Virus record (IMG/VR): IMGVR_UViG_3300021963_000343
Span: 1-36,603 of that record
DNA from: a virus
Direction: 5' to 3' (one strand)
Length of the DNA stretch: 36,603 nucleotides
A program made the translations under genes and the position numbers. How positions within the stretch are numbered: position 1 is the first letter of the stretch; the number at the start of each line of letters is the position of its first letter. Under the pieces are notes generated by a model. The model saw nothing but the letters and a program-made list of their open reading frames with translations. It had not been told where the DNA came from and did not search any database. Below, in pieces: positions 7,747-14,975 of this stretch.

Positions 7747-9464
7747 GCGACTGCAGCGGACCAGATCGCGTCGCGTTCGAGCAGCAGGCCGTCTACTTCG
7801 ATCATTCCCTGCACGTCCACGGGGATGACCCAGAAGCGGCGGTTGCCGGTGTCATCGATCAGGAAGCCGGTGTCGCGGTTAGTGGAGCCGACGATGATGG
7901 AGCGGCGTGGGAAGTCCTCCATGGCTTTGCCATAGGGCACGCGGTAGGAGTCGGTTTGGCGTGAGAGAAAGGCTTTGATTTTGCCGGCGTGGTTCTTGCC
8001 TGTGATGCGGTCGATCTCACCCCATTCGTGGATCCATGCTTTGCCAACCAGGAGTAGGTCGTCTTTGTTGTTGATGTCGCCTAGGGCATCAGAGAAGAAC
8101 GGGCCGCCGAGGTTGCGCCAGAAGGTGGACTTTCCGCAGCCTTGGGGGCCCATGAGGACGCAAGCGGCGTCGTGTTTGCTACCAGGTTCGTAGATGCGGC
8201 GGACGGCTGCGATGAGGGTGCAACGCAGCATGGCGTCGTAGAGCGTGCCGGGTTGATCTTGCGGGCGTAGGTAGCTGCTGGCGAGATGCTCAATGGATGC
8301 TGGTGGGACTTCCTCAGCAACGCGGTCTAGGTAATCGCGCACTGGATCGAACTGGTTTTCCTTGGCGACAAACACCAGGGCATCGGCTGCCAGTTCCTTA
8401 CCGACCTTGATGTTGAGCTGGGCCAACTGGAGGTAGTAGTGCTCTAGGTCTGTGATGGCCTTGCCGTCTAGCTCTACCGCTTGGGTGTAGATGTTGAAGC
8501 GCAGGCGGTCGGTTAGTTGCTGGCGCAGCAGGGTGAGCAGCTCCCCGGTTTCAAGCTTGATGGGTTTGGCAGCACCTGCGGATTGGGCAACGTCTGGACC
8601 TAGGACTGATTGAAGTGCCTTGATGGCCTGTTGACGTGGTGAGATGCCACCGGCTAGGTGATAGAGAGTGCCGAGGCCAACTCCGCCGGTGTCGGCATTA
8701 AAGGATGCCCATTTGGCTTCACATTCTCCGGGTTTGAACTTGCCGGATGCTGCGGACCACTGGCACCAGTCGCTTAGAAGCGCGTCATTACCGACGCTAT
8801 GAAGCGCCATGCCGATTTTGACCCATTCGTCGTAGTCATCAGCGATGGAGCTGGGGATGTTGGCAAGGTATTGGCGAGCGCGTTCGGTGTCATCGGTGGT
8901 GTTGGTGGGCAGTAGGGGCGGCGTTTCGATGGGCCGTTGCATCTGCTGCAGTAGGACCGATGGAGCATCTGCAATGGGCAGGTCACCAGGTGCGCGGCCA
9001 TTGAGCCAGCGGTAGGAGCCAGTGATCGGGTGCTTGCCGATGACAACTGATTGGCAGCCGGTCCAGCGCAGTTCGAGTTGTTCGCCTTTGATGCTGCTGC
9101 GGAGCTTGGTGGTTTTGATCTGATCCCAGAAAGGTTCAGGGACGCGGTAGATGATTTGGAGGCGACCATCACGGCCTGAGGTGACGGCCCAAGACTTAGG
9201 CAGTTCACGCAGTGATGTGCCGAGTGATTCGAGCACCTCTGACGCGCCGAGGCCATCGTGATCAACGAATAGGAGCCCGCCGGATGGTGGGCCTGCGAGG
9301 ACGCCAACAGCTACGGCACGGCCTGCCGATAGTTCGGATTCAATGCCGCGCTTGTTGAGGGGATGCTTTTGCCACTCGGGTTGGTAGGGGCGTTTGTCGT
9401 TGCCGACTGCGACTAAAGCCCATGAATCAGGTATGTCTTGCAGCTGATCGACGATGGTTGCCAC
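7434..9464 (-). CDS. Primase-helicase: prim-pol, PriCT-2-like and VirE/D5-type ATPase domains
   Basis: A single 676-residue protein that would prime and unwind phage DNA. Residues 1-170 form a bifunctional primase/polymerase (AEP) domain with the metal motif FVDHD (67-70) and a later GKHPITG (144-149). Residues 195-270 (DDYDEWVKIGMALHSVG, WCQWSAASGKFKPGECEAKW) match the primase C-terminal domain 2. Residues 400-600 form a helicase ATPase of the VirE type, with Walker A MGPQGCGKST (438-447), Walker B-like WIHEWGEID (477-485) and the sensor segment GSTNRDTGFL. A C-terminal winged helix is likely (LASILRELGLVKRRRLIDGT). The start is GTG at 9464. No DNA polymerase is seen in the window, so the host enzyme is presumably used. 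Confidence 0.88.
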   Translation of the reverse strand: MATIVDQLQDIPDSWALVAVGNDKRPYQPEWQKHPLNKRGIESELSAGRAVAVGVLAGPPSGGLLFVDHDGLGASEVLESLGTSLRELPKSWAVTSGRDGRLQIIYRVPEPFWDQIKTTKLRSSIKGEQLELRWTGCQSVVIGKHPITGSYRWLNGRAPGDLPIADAPSVLLQQMQRPIETPPLLPTNTTDDTERARQYLANIPSSIADDYDEWVKIGMALHSVGNDALLSDWCQWSAASGKFKPGECEAKWASFNADTGGVGLGTLYHLAGGISPRQQAIKALQSVLGPDVAQSAGAAKPIKLETGELLTLLRQQLTDRLRFNIYTQAVELDGKAITDLEHYYLQLAQLNIKVGKELAADALVFVAKENQFDPVRDYLDRVAEEVPPASIEHLASSYLRPQDQPGTLYDAMLRCTLIAAVRRIYEPGSKHDAACVLMGPQGCGKSTFWRNLGGPFFSDALGDINNKDDLLLVGKAWIHEWGEIDRITGKNHAGKIKAFLSRQTDSYRVPYGKAMEDFPRRSIIVGSTNRDTGFLIDDTGNRRFWVIPVDVQGMIEVDGLLLERDAIWSAAVAAYRAGEPNHLPRDLERQVADANLAYLVESPWLAPVREWLASARNAGIPVTTEVLLTDAIGKPIERQSRADQMQLASILRELGLVKRRRLIDGTQKWVYCLPSS

Positions 9465-9501
9465 AACGGCTATTGAAAGGAGCCGTCAGAGTGTGCGCTA
9501 G

Positions 9502-9528
9502 GTGAGCAAGGTTGGCAACCTATCTCAC
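9502..9528. other. Imperfect palindrome at the 3' end of the VRR-NUC gene
   Basis: GTGAG-N2-AGGTT-GGC-AACCT-N2-CTCAC is an inverted repeat with 5+5 paired bases on each arm. It covers the VRR-NUC stop (9520-9522) and contains one GGTWGGCA copy (9510-9517). There is no T-run after it on either strand. It may be an operator or an mRNA processing hairpin before the primase gene. Confidence 0.4.
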
Positions 9529-9870
9529 GAGATCGTTTGCGTCTTGGATTGAGCGGGCGATGCCAGCGATGCCACCAGCGCTACTGACGGTGCGCTGCCA
9601 TGCGTGTTGCTCGGGGCGTATGCGACCTGTGGGTGTCTTGACTTCGATGCTGGTGAACACAGCCAGCTGTGTGCCAACCATCTCGGGGGTGACCGTTATG
9701 GTGCGCCAGCCGATCAGGTCTGCTGAGCCACGTGCCAGGCCGAACTGCACGGGCCTGCCCGTTCGTGGATCCGGGAGACTTCCTACCTGATTCCTAAAAA
9801 GGCGCAAATTAGGAGATGTGCCGAGTGCGAGGCGGATTCGTTGCTGTAGGTCCGTCTCAGCGTTGGCCAC
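9520..9870 (-). CDS. VRR-NUC domain nuclease
   Basis: A small stand-alone PD-(D/E)XK nuclease of the VRR-NUC family. Visible family features are RLFRNQVG (23-30), VQFGLARGSADLIGW (41-55; Asp51 metal ligand), the catalytic SIEVKTPTGRIRPEQ (74-88; Glu76, Lys78, Gln88) and the terminal GGIAGIARS. The frame is open to a TTG at 9924, but that would overlap the helicase gene by 68 bases. The GTG at 9870 gives a 14-base overlap and a start ETDLQQRIRLAL typical of the family, so I use it. It lies between the helicase and the primase genes, and probably acts in recombination or replication-fork processing. Confidence 0.82.
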   Translation of the reverse strand: MANAETDLQQRIRLALGTSPNLRLFRNQVGSLPDPRTGRPVQFGLARGSADLIGWRTITVTPEMVGTQLAVFTSIEVKTPTGRIRPEQHAWQRTVSSAGGIAGIARSIQDANDLVR

Positions 9871-11209
9871 GCGCCTGATGAATCCGATACGCCCAGCCGG
9901 GACTGTAACCGCGATTCTTGGCAACCATCAGCAGTTCGGCCAACGTGCGAGCGCGGCCCACTTCAGTGCGGCGTGCGTGGCGTTCTGTGCGCTTGAGCTC
10001 TTGTAATTCACCTGCCAGCTCACGGATCACGCGCGATTTGATGGGCACGCATTGATGCCCACAGCAGGGGCAGATTGGCTGCGGCTTAAACGCTGCAAAG
10101 CATTGATCACACGTCCTTACCGATGGCGCTGGTGTGCCACGTGTGCGCCGCATCCGGTCATCAAGTGACCAGTCGCGCGGATCATCAGGGAATCCGTGGC
10201 GTGTGACGTTGCCGACGTGATCGAGGATGATCGCGGCATCTTTACCTGGCGCAGGGCGCATCACGCGGCCTACTTGCTGCAGGTAGAGGCCGAGCGATTG
10301 CGTGGGGCGCAGCAGGATCGCGCAGCTAGCGGCTGGCACATCAAAGCCCTCGCTGACCACATCGACGGTGACCAAGATGCGCGTGTGCCGGCTGGCGAAA
10401 TCGGCCACCACCTGATCACGGTCTGGCGTGTCACCTAACAGCAGCTCCGCCGTGATCCCAGCAGTCTTAAATGCGTCGCACACTGACACGGCATGTTTGA
10501 CATTGCAGCAGAACGCAATGGCCTGCTGGTCGGCTGCCAAGCGTTGGTAATGGCTGATGGCATCACCCGTCACGGTGGGCCGATCCATAGCGGCCGCGGC
10601 CTGATCATTGGCATAGTCGCCGGCACGAGATCGAATCCCAGCCAGATCAGCCACCACAGGCGGCGCATAGATCCGTGCGGGTGAGAGGTGGGCGGTTAAG
10701 ACCAGATCAGCAACGCTGGGACCAAGCACCATGGCGTCGAATGCTGCGCGCAGCCCCTCGCCTGAGAGACGGCATGGTGTGGCTGTAACGCCTAGGCGGT
10801 AAGCATCAGGCCAGTGATTGAGGATGCGCGCCCACTGGCCAGCTGTGGCGTGGTGGGCTTCATCGATGATGATCAAACCAGGCTGCCAGTCCATGCATGC
10901 AAGGCGCCGCGCGAGCGTTTGCACCGATGCGATCTGTACTGGTGCATCTGTGGCGGGCACACCGGCCGCGATGATGCCGTGCTCAAGGCCGACCCATTGC
11001 AGCTTGGCGCTGGCCTGATGGATCAGCTCGCGGCGGTGCACCAAGATCAGCACGCGGTTGCCTTTGGCTGCAGCGCTGGCGGCAATGGTGGCAAACACCA
11101 CGGTCTTGCCGCCGCCGGTGGGCAGCACTAGCAGGGGGCTGCGCGCCCCAGCTTGCAATGCCGTTCGCAGATCGCTGATTGCCTGCTGTTGGTAGGGGCG
11201 GAGATTCAC
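9857..11209 (-). CDS. SF2 DNA/RNA helicase, Res/DEAH type, with C-terminal zinc finger
   Basis: A superfamily 2 helicase. From the GTG at 11209 it opens with the Q-like motif LRPYQQQAISDL, then Walker A LPTGGGKT (29-36), DEAH box (116-119), VTATPCRLSG (motif III area, 141-150), SEGFDVP (286-292) and motif VI QQVGRVMRP (311-319). Cys residues at 367, 370, 380, 382 and 383 (CDQC, CPCC) make a likely zinc ribbon near the C-terminus. The open frame extends 53 codons further upstream, but those residues look like antisense noise; the GTG overlaps the stop of the preceding gene as GTGA. It could unwind replication or recombination intermediates. Confidence 0.9.
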   Translation of the reverse strand: MNLRPYQQQAISDLRTALQAGARSPLLVLPTGGGKTVVFATIAASAAAKGNRVLILVHRRELIHQASAKLQWVGLEHGIIAAGVPATDAPVQIASVQTLARRLACMDWQPGLIIIDEAHHATAGQWARILNHWPDAYRLGVTATPCRLSGEGLRAAFDAMVLGPSVADLVLTAHLSPARIYAPPVVADLAGIRSRAGDYANDQAAAAMDRPTVTGDAISHYQRLAADQQAIAFCCNVKHAVSVCDAFKTAGITAELLLGDTPDRDQVVADFASRHTRILVTVDVVSEGFDVPAASCAILLRPTQSLGLYLQQVGRVMRPAPGKDAAIILDHVGNVTRHGFPDDPRDWSLDDRMRRTRGTPAPSVRTCDQCFAAFKPQPICPCCGHQCVPIKSRVIRELAGELQELKRTERHARRTEVGRARTLAELLMVAKNRGYSPGWAYRIHQARGQR

Positions 11210-11538
11210 AGCGGCAACTCCAGCTGTGTGCCATCTGCAGGGGCACCGTGCATGGCGATCTGAGCCATGGTCAGAACGCGGCGCTGCTGATCGTATGCAG
11301 GGCGTGCATAACCAAGCTGGTACAGGTGCAGATCGTTTTGCAGCAGGGCGACAGCAACCGCCCGCCAAGATGGTGCACGGCCTGATGCTGCAACCTTTGC
11401 AGGCACTTCATCAGGTATCTCGTGCGAATAACAACGGGCTTTCCACATCCGCTCGTATTCCAAGACCCGCTCGGTAGCGCATTTCCCAGGAGCGAATGGC
11501 TCGATCCGCTTGTCGGTTCGCCAATGTCCGTTGCTCAT
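11206..11538 (-). CDS. Small protein sharing a domain with the IbrA-like C-terminus
   Basis: 110 residues, function unknown. Residues 56-87 (APSWRAVAVALLQNDLHLY, ending QQRR) align without gaps or nearly so with the last part of the PAPS-reductase-like protein two genes upstream (TSWKRFAITVLKND...KYLG...QQRR). Upstream of this is YERMWKARCYSHEIPDEVP (28-46), which looks like a conserved lead-in. The ATG at 11538 has a GGGG 8-12 bases ahead but overlaps the preceding gene by 128 bases. An internal ATG at 11448 would cut the overlap to 38 bases and keep the domain. The stop overlaps the helicase GTG. It belongs to the same cassette by position and by the shared domain. Confidence 0.65.
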   Translation of the reverse strand: MSNGHWRTDKRIEPFAPGKCATERVLEYERMWKARCYSHEIPDEVPAKVAASGRAPSWRAVAVALLQNDLHLYQLGYARPAYDQQRRVLTMAQIAMHGAPADGTQLELPL

Positions 11539-11833
11539 CAGTCAGAAGTCCCCATGCTTGGCGGGTGATGTCCTCAGGGCATCGCAAGGCAAGGGCGCAG
11601 GCAGCGTGGCCGATCCATGCTTTGCGGTTGAGGTTGTAATCGGTTAGTGCATTGATGCAGCTGTTGGGCCACTCGATGGTGACCCGCTGCATGTAGCGCC
11701 CATAGAGGCGGTGATTGCCGGTGAAGATCTGTGCGCGATACAGGGCAATGCGTCGATTTGGCACATCGCCCCACATGTTGAAGTGGATCTCCTCCCAGGC
11801 GTCAATGGGCAACCAAATCCTCTTGAGCTTCAC
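11411..11833 (-). CDS. Conserved helical companion of the IbrA/ParB pair
   Basis: 140 residues from the GTG at 11833, which has a perfect GGAGG nine bases upstream even though it lies 32 bases inside the ParB-fusion gene. The protein has a tryptophan-rich start (RIWLPIDAWEEIHFNMWGDV), then IEWPNSCINALTDYNLNRKA (53-72), WIGHAACALALRCPE and RQAWGLLTDEQRTLANR (91-107). I recall proteins with this WP..S/NL..NR.AW.G.AA pattern next to DUF3440/ParB gene pairs in other phages; that memory was not tested. No enzyme motif is visible. It is probably a structural or adaptor subunit of the cassette. Confidence 0.7.
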   Translation of the reverse strand: MKLKRIWLPIDAWEEIHFNMWGDVPNRRIALYRAQIFTGNHRLYGRYMQRVTIEWPNSCINALTDYNLNRKAWIGHAACALALRCPEDITRQAWGLLTDEQRTLANRQADRAIRSWEMRYRAGLGIRADVESPLLFARDT

Positions 11834-12743
11834 GTTCGAGATCCTCCGTGATGTTGTCGATCTGATCCACATCCCATGCTTTGCTGAAATCTTTGCCAAG
11901 GAACAGCGAGGCCAAACCGGTGACTTGCTTGAGGCGCAACAGCTCATCAGGGCTCATGCCGATGTGCTTGCAGATCCATGCGTCACCCTTTCCCATCTCG
12001 ATCAGTTCGGCAACGATCACGCTCATTAGCTCGATGTTGTGCGAACCACGGGCGCGGTTGTGACGGATGGTCGAAGCCATCCGGTCGTGTAGCTCCTTGC
12101 GCAGCACCACAACTGGCAGCCGGCCACCTTCGCGTTCGCGGATGCGCTCGCTGTTTTTCAGGGTCAAATAACGGTGAAAACCGTCAACGACCACATAAAG
12201 GTCACGGTCGGCATCATGCACGACAACGACAGGTTGCGTGTAACCGTCTTCCCAGATGGATGTTTCGAGTAGCGCCATTTCAGGCGGCGCCACAGAGTTG
12301 GGGTTGTAATCATTGGCGGTAACCTTCTCGATAGGAATACTGCGTACGGAGTAGACCGGGGATCGCCAAGGGTATGAATCGTTCTCGTCATGCAGTTCAT
12401 CGCCTTTGAGGGGTGGGTTGAATACACAGATCAGAGTGGTGGGCTCTAGGGCCTCAAACGTGTGCGGATCATGTTTGTCCAGCACATAGGTCACATCAGG
12501 CGAGATGGCGTGGATCTCTTGGGTTGCCTCGTTAATCAGCAGACCTTTGCCGCTGACGCAGTAACACGTTTCAAGGTGGTGTTGATAGTGCCAGCGGTGC
12601 GGCTTGCCAGGGTGCACGATGGTCTTGGTCATGCTGTATCCCATGCCGTCGTCTTCGGTTAAAAGGCGATGACTGGTGAAGCCACCCTTTGGGCAGTTCA
12701 CAATGCGTTCGGCTGGCAGTTCGGAGGCGTTAAGAATCTTCAT
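11802..12743 (-). CDS. Ectoine-synthase-like cupin fused to a ParB/IbrB-like domain
   Basis: 313 residues from the ATG at 12743, which overlaps the IbrA-like stop (ATGA). Residues 1-125 read as EctC, the cyclising enzyme of ectoine synthesis: DDGMGYS (31-37), WHYQHHLETCY (51-61), TYVLDKHDPH (85-94), CVFNPPLKGDELHDE (106-120), then SYP. Glu58, Tyr86 and His94 fall where I recall the EctC iron ligands (57, 85, 93). Residues 130-240 are a ParB/sulfiredoxin-fold domain with NDYNPNSVAP (144-153) and the signature VVVDGFHR (184-191). The rest is helical, ending EDLEREAQEDL. IbrB proteins, as I know them, are ParB domains without a cupin. No other ectoine gene is in the window, so osmolyte synthesis is unlikely and the cupin's substrate is unknown. 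Confidence 0.82.
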   Translation of the reverse strand: MKILNASELPAERIVNCPKGGFTSHRLLTEDDGMGYSMTKTIVHPGKPHRWHYQHHLETCYCVSGKGLLINEATQEIHAISPDVTYVLDKHDPHTFEALEPTTLICVFNPPLKGDELHDENDSYPWRSPVYSVRSIPIEKVTANDYNPNSVAPPEMALLETSIWEDGYTQPVVVVHDADRDLYVVVDGFHRYLTLKNSERIREREGGRLPVVVLRKELHDRMASTIRHNRARGSHNIELMSVIVAELIEMGKGDAWICKHIGMSPDELLRLKQVTGLASLFLGKDFSKAWDVDQIDNITEDLEREAQEDLVAH

Positions 12744-14056
12744 TTGGCGGAACGGTTGAGGACTTGGCTGTACTTGCGTTGGATTGACCTCTGGCGGCGT
12801 TGCTGCTCTTGCGTTGGCGCTAAACCGAGGTACTTGCAGGTGTGGTCGTTCTTGAGAACTGTGATCGCGAAACGCTTCCACGATGTAACCATGCTGTTGT
12901 GGCATGGCAGCTCGTCTAAGTGGTCTGGCGGCACTTTGATCACAACGCGCCGGAGATTGTTGCCACCATGGCGAGTGGTGCCGTTGATGTAAAAGCGAAT
13001 GCCAATGCGAGCAAGCGCATCAATGATCGAATCTGGAAGACCGCGCCCCACTCGCCCCCAGTAACGGATTGACTGAATGAAGCGCTGCTTAAAATTTGCG
13101 CTGGACTGATCTGGCAATGTGGCGAGCAAGAACTTCACGAATGATTTCCATGTGTGCCCGGCTGGCAGCTTGAAGGATTTGTAGTCAAGCTGCTTGCCGT
13201 ATGTCGCCATAAAGTTGGCACCACCAACCCTGGCGCAGAGCCGCGCCCAAATCGGCGGATCGATCACGCGATACATTGCGAGACTGGATTTGGACTCTGA
13301 CATAAAGGGCGATGCAACTCGCATCTTTTTGATCGGGATGCCAGCCATGTAGAACACGTCATAGAGACTGTTGTAATCCCACCCGAATTTTGCGTTTGCT
13401 GTCCAAATATCTTCTGTGCGCCAATCGTAGATCGGATAGCAGTTGTATGTGTGGGCTGTGTTTTTCTTAGTCCACATGCGGCCAAGCATGGTCTCTTTGT
13501 CTTGATTGAGAATTGCCCTGAAACGGTTCAGCGATTCAACGGTGCGAATGCCGATCAGGTTGGCGCATGGTTCGCCTTGGCTGTACCACTCCGCGAACAT
13601 GTCCCAGAACGTGGCGTAATCCATGTTCTCGATGAACAGGTCGCTAAAGGGATGGTTTTGGAGGTTGACGATGTAGTCCTGCTGCGGCATGGGCCTGATC
13701 CAACGGTGTTTGTCCTGTTCACCCCAGCACTGCCAGTCGATCTCGTACGAGGAGACGGTGCACGGCAGCGTGATGGGCAGGCAGCACCAATAGATGTCGA
13801 GGATGTCGCGGTTGGCTTGGAGGATGCGATGCATGAACTCCTCGCTGTGGGTGTAGTTGGCTTCGTTGTCCATGATCTGGACACCGATCTTCACTGACAG
13901 CTTGCGTTCTCGGATGTAGTCGCAAACGAGATTGAGGAGAACACCGCTGTCCTTGCCGCCTGAGAAGGAGACATAGACGCGGGTGAAGTGCTCAAAGATG
14001 AAATCCAGCCGCTCGATGGCGGCGTCGTAGACGGATTGCTCGAGGTACTGGCGCAT
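12740..14056 (-). CDS. IbrA-like PAPS-reductase-family protein (DUF3440 type)
   Basis: 438 residues. VYVSFSGGKDSGVLLNL (27-43) is the PP-loop of ATP-pyrophosphatases that adenylate a substrate (PAPS reductase, DndC, tRNA thiolases). Later motifs include IMDNEANYTHSEEF, GIRTVESLNR, YNCYPIYDWRTEDIW and MAGIPIKKMRVASPF. The order and length match the IbrA/YbdN group with its DUF3440 C-terminus (SWKRFAITVLKNDHTCKYLG, from about 392). The frame is open to a TTG at 14074; the ATG at 14056 gives the family-like start. In E. coli, IbrA and ParB-like IbrB work as a pair affecting gene expression. In phages the role is unproven: nucleic-acid modification or anti-restriction have to be considered. Confidence 0.85.
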   Translation of the reverse strand: MRQYLEQSVYDAAIERLDFIFEHFTRVYVSFSGGKDSGVLLNLVCDYIRERKLSVKIGVQIMDNEANYTHSEEFMHRILQANRDILDIYWCCLPITLPCTVSSYEIDWQCWGEQDKHRWIRPMPQQDYIVNLQNHPFSDLFIENMDYATFWDMFAEWYSQGEPCANLIGIRTVESLNRFRAILNQDKETMLGRMWTKKNTAHTYNCYPIYDWRTEDIWTANAKFGWDYNSLYDVFYMAGIPIKKMRVASPFMSESKSSLAMYRVIDPPIWARLCARVGGANFMATYGKQLDYKSFKLPAGHTWKSFVKFLLATLPDQSSANFKQRFIQSIRYWGRVGRGLPDSIIDALARIGIRFYINGTTRHGGNNLRRVVIKVPPDHLDELPCHNSMVTSWKRFAITVLKNDHTCKYLGLAPTQEQQRRQRSIQRKYSQVLNRSAK

Positions 14057-14133
14057 GGTGGGTGCCGTGGCCAACTGAACCTAGCAGCATCCGGCCACAA
14101 CTGCTAGCATCCGGGAGCAAACCGCAGTGTTTC
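14057..14133. promoter_or_regulatory. Divergent intergenic region with paired repeats
   Basis: This 77-base gap separates the leftward IbrA-like operon from the rightward recombination operon, so both promoters should be here or just inside the genes. CTAGCAGCATCCGG (14081-14094) and CTGCTAGCATCCGG (14101-14114) share a direct repeat AGCATCCGG. Their first seven bases form an inverted repeat (CTAGCAG / CTGCTAG). This looks like an operator. I could not identify convincing -35/-10 pairs. Confidence 0.4.
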
Positions 14134-14973
14134 ATGGAAAACCGCGACTACCACAAGCATTGGGCAGTCAGCAAATCCGGCTTGGATCAGATCGCCAAAA
14201 GCCCGCTTCACTACTGGGCGCGTTTCTTGGATCCAAACCGTGTCTGGCCTGAGGCGACGCCAGCAATGCGCCTTGGCACTGCTGTGCATACGCACCTGCT
14301 TGAACTCGACAAATGGGACGATCAGATCGCCGTGGCGCCTGGTGATATCAACCGCCGTACCAAGGAGGGGCGTGAGCAATGGGCGGCCTTTGAAGCGGCA
14401 TCAAAGCGCAAGACCGTTATCACCGCCGACGATGCCGAGGTGGTCATGGCAATGGGCCGCAGTGTGATGCGTCACCCCGGCGCTGCAATGCTGCTGGGCA
14501 TGGCCGGCAAGGCTGAGACCACGCACATGTGGACGGACCCAATCTATGGGCTCGAATGCAAGTGCCGGCCGGACTGGCTCACCGATGACGGCAGCATCAT
14601 CGTGGATCTCAAAACCACACGTGATGCCAGCCCGCGCGGCTTTCGGCGCAGCATTGCCGATTACCGCTACCACGTACAGGCCGGCTGGTACATGCACGGG
14701 GTGGAGCTGGCAACAGGCAAACGGCCCGATCAGTTCATCTTCATCTGTGTGGAGAGCACAGCTCCCTATGCGTGTGCGGTGTATGCCGCCGATGCTGAGC
14801 TGATCGAGCGCGGCTATGAGCAGGCAATGCTTGACCTTGGCAAGTTGGCCACCTGCAAAGCTGCCGACAGCTGGCCGAGCTACAGCGATCAGATCGAGAA
14901 CATCAGCCTTCCGGGTTGGATGACGGGCGCTCCATCTCAAACACAACTCGCAGATTCAATTGAAACTTTCTAA
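14134..14973 (+). CDS. RecE/Exo VIII-like exonuclease (PD-(D/E)XK)
   Basis: 279 residues from the ATG at 14134; the longer open frame begins before the divergent region and is unlikely. It opens with DYHKHWAVSKSGLDQIAKSP, the usual entry helix of RecE/PDDEXK_1 nucleases. RLGTAVHTHLLE (46-57) contains the conserved His53. CKCRPDWL (142-149) contains Asp147, VDLKTTRDAS (157-166) the catalytic D-L-K, and YRYHVQAGWYMHGV (177-190) the final Gln-Tyr motif. It would resect double-stranded ends to give single strands for the RecT-like protein encoded two genes downstream, as in RecE/RecT or lambda Red. It is the first gene of the rightward operon. Confidence 0.85.
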   Translation: MENRDYHKHWAVSKSGLDQIAKSPLHYWARFLDPNRVWPEATPAMRLGTAVHTHLLELDKWDDQIAVAPGDINRRTKEGREQWAAFEAASKRKTVITADDAEVVMAMGRSVMRHPGAAMLLGMAGKAETTHMWTDPIYGLECKCRPDWLTDDGSIIVDLKTTRDASPRGFRRSIADYRYHVQAGWYMHGVELATGKRPDQFIFICVESTAPYACAVYAADAELIERGYEQAMLDLGKLATCKAADSWPSYSDQIENISLPGWMTGAPSQTQLADSIETF

Positions 14974-14975
14974 AA

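Noticed and set aside
11210-11368. N-terminal extension of the helicase frame
   Set aside because: The 53 extra residues are Cys/Arg/Pro-rich and overlap the preceding gene; the GTG at 11209 overlaps that gene's stop and begins the helicase motif.
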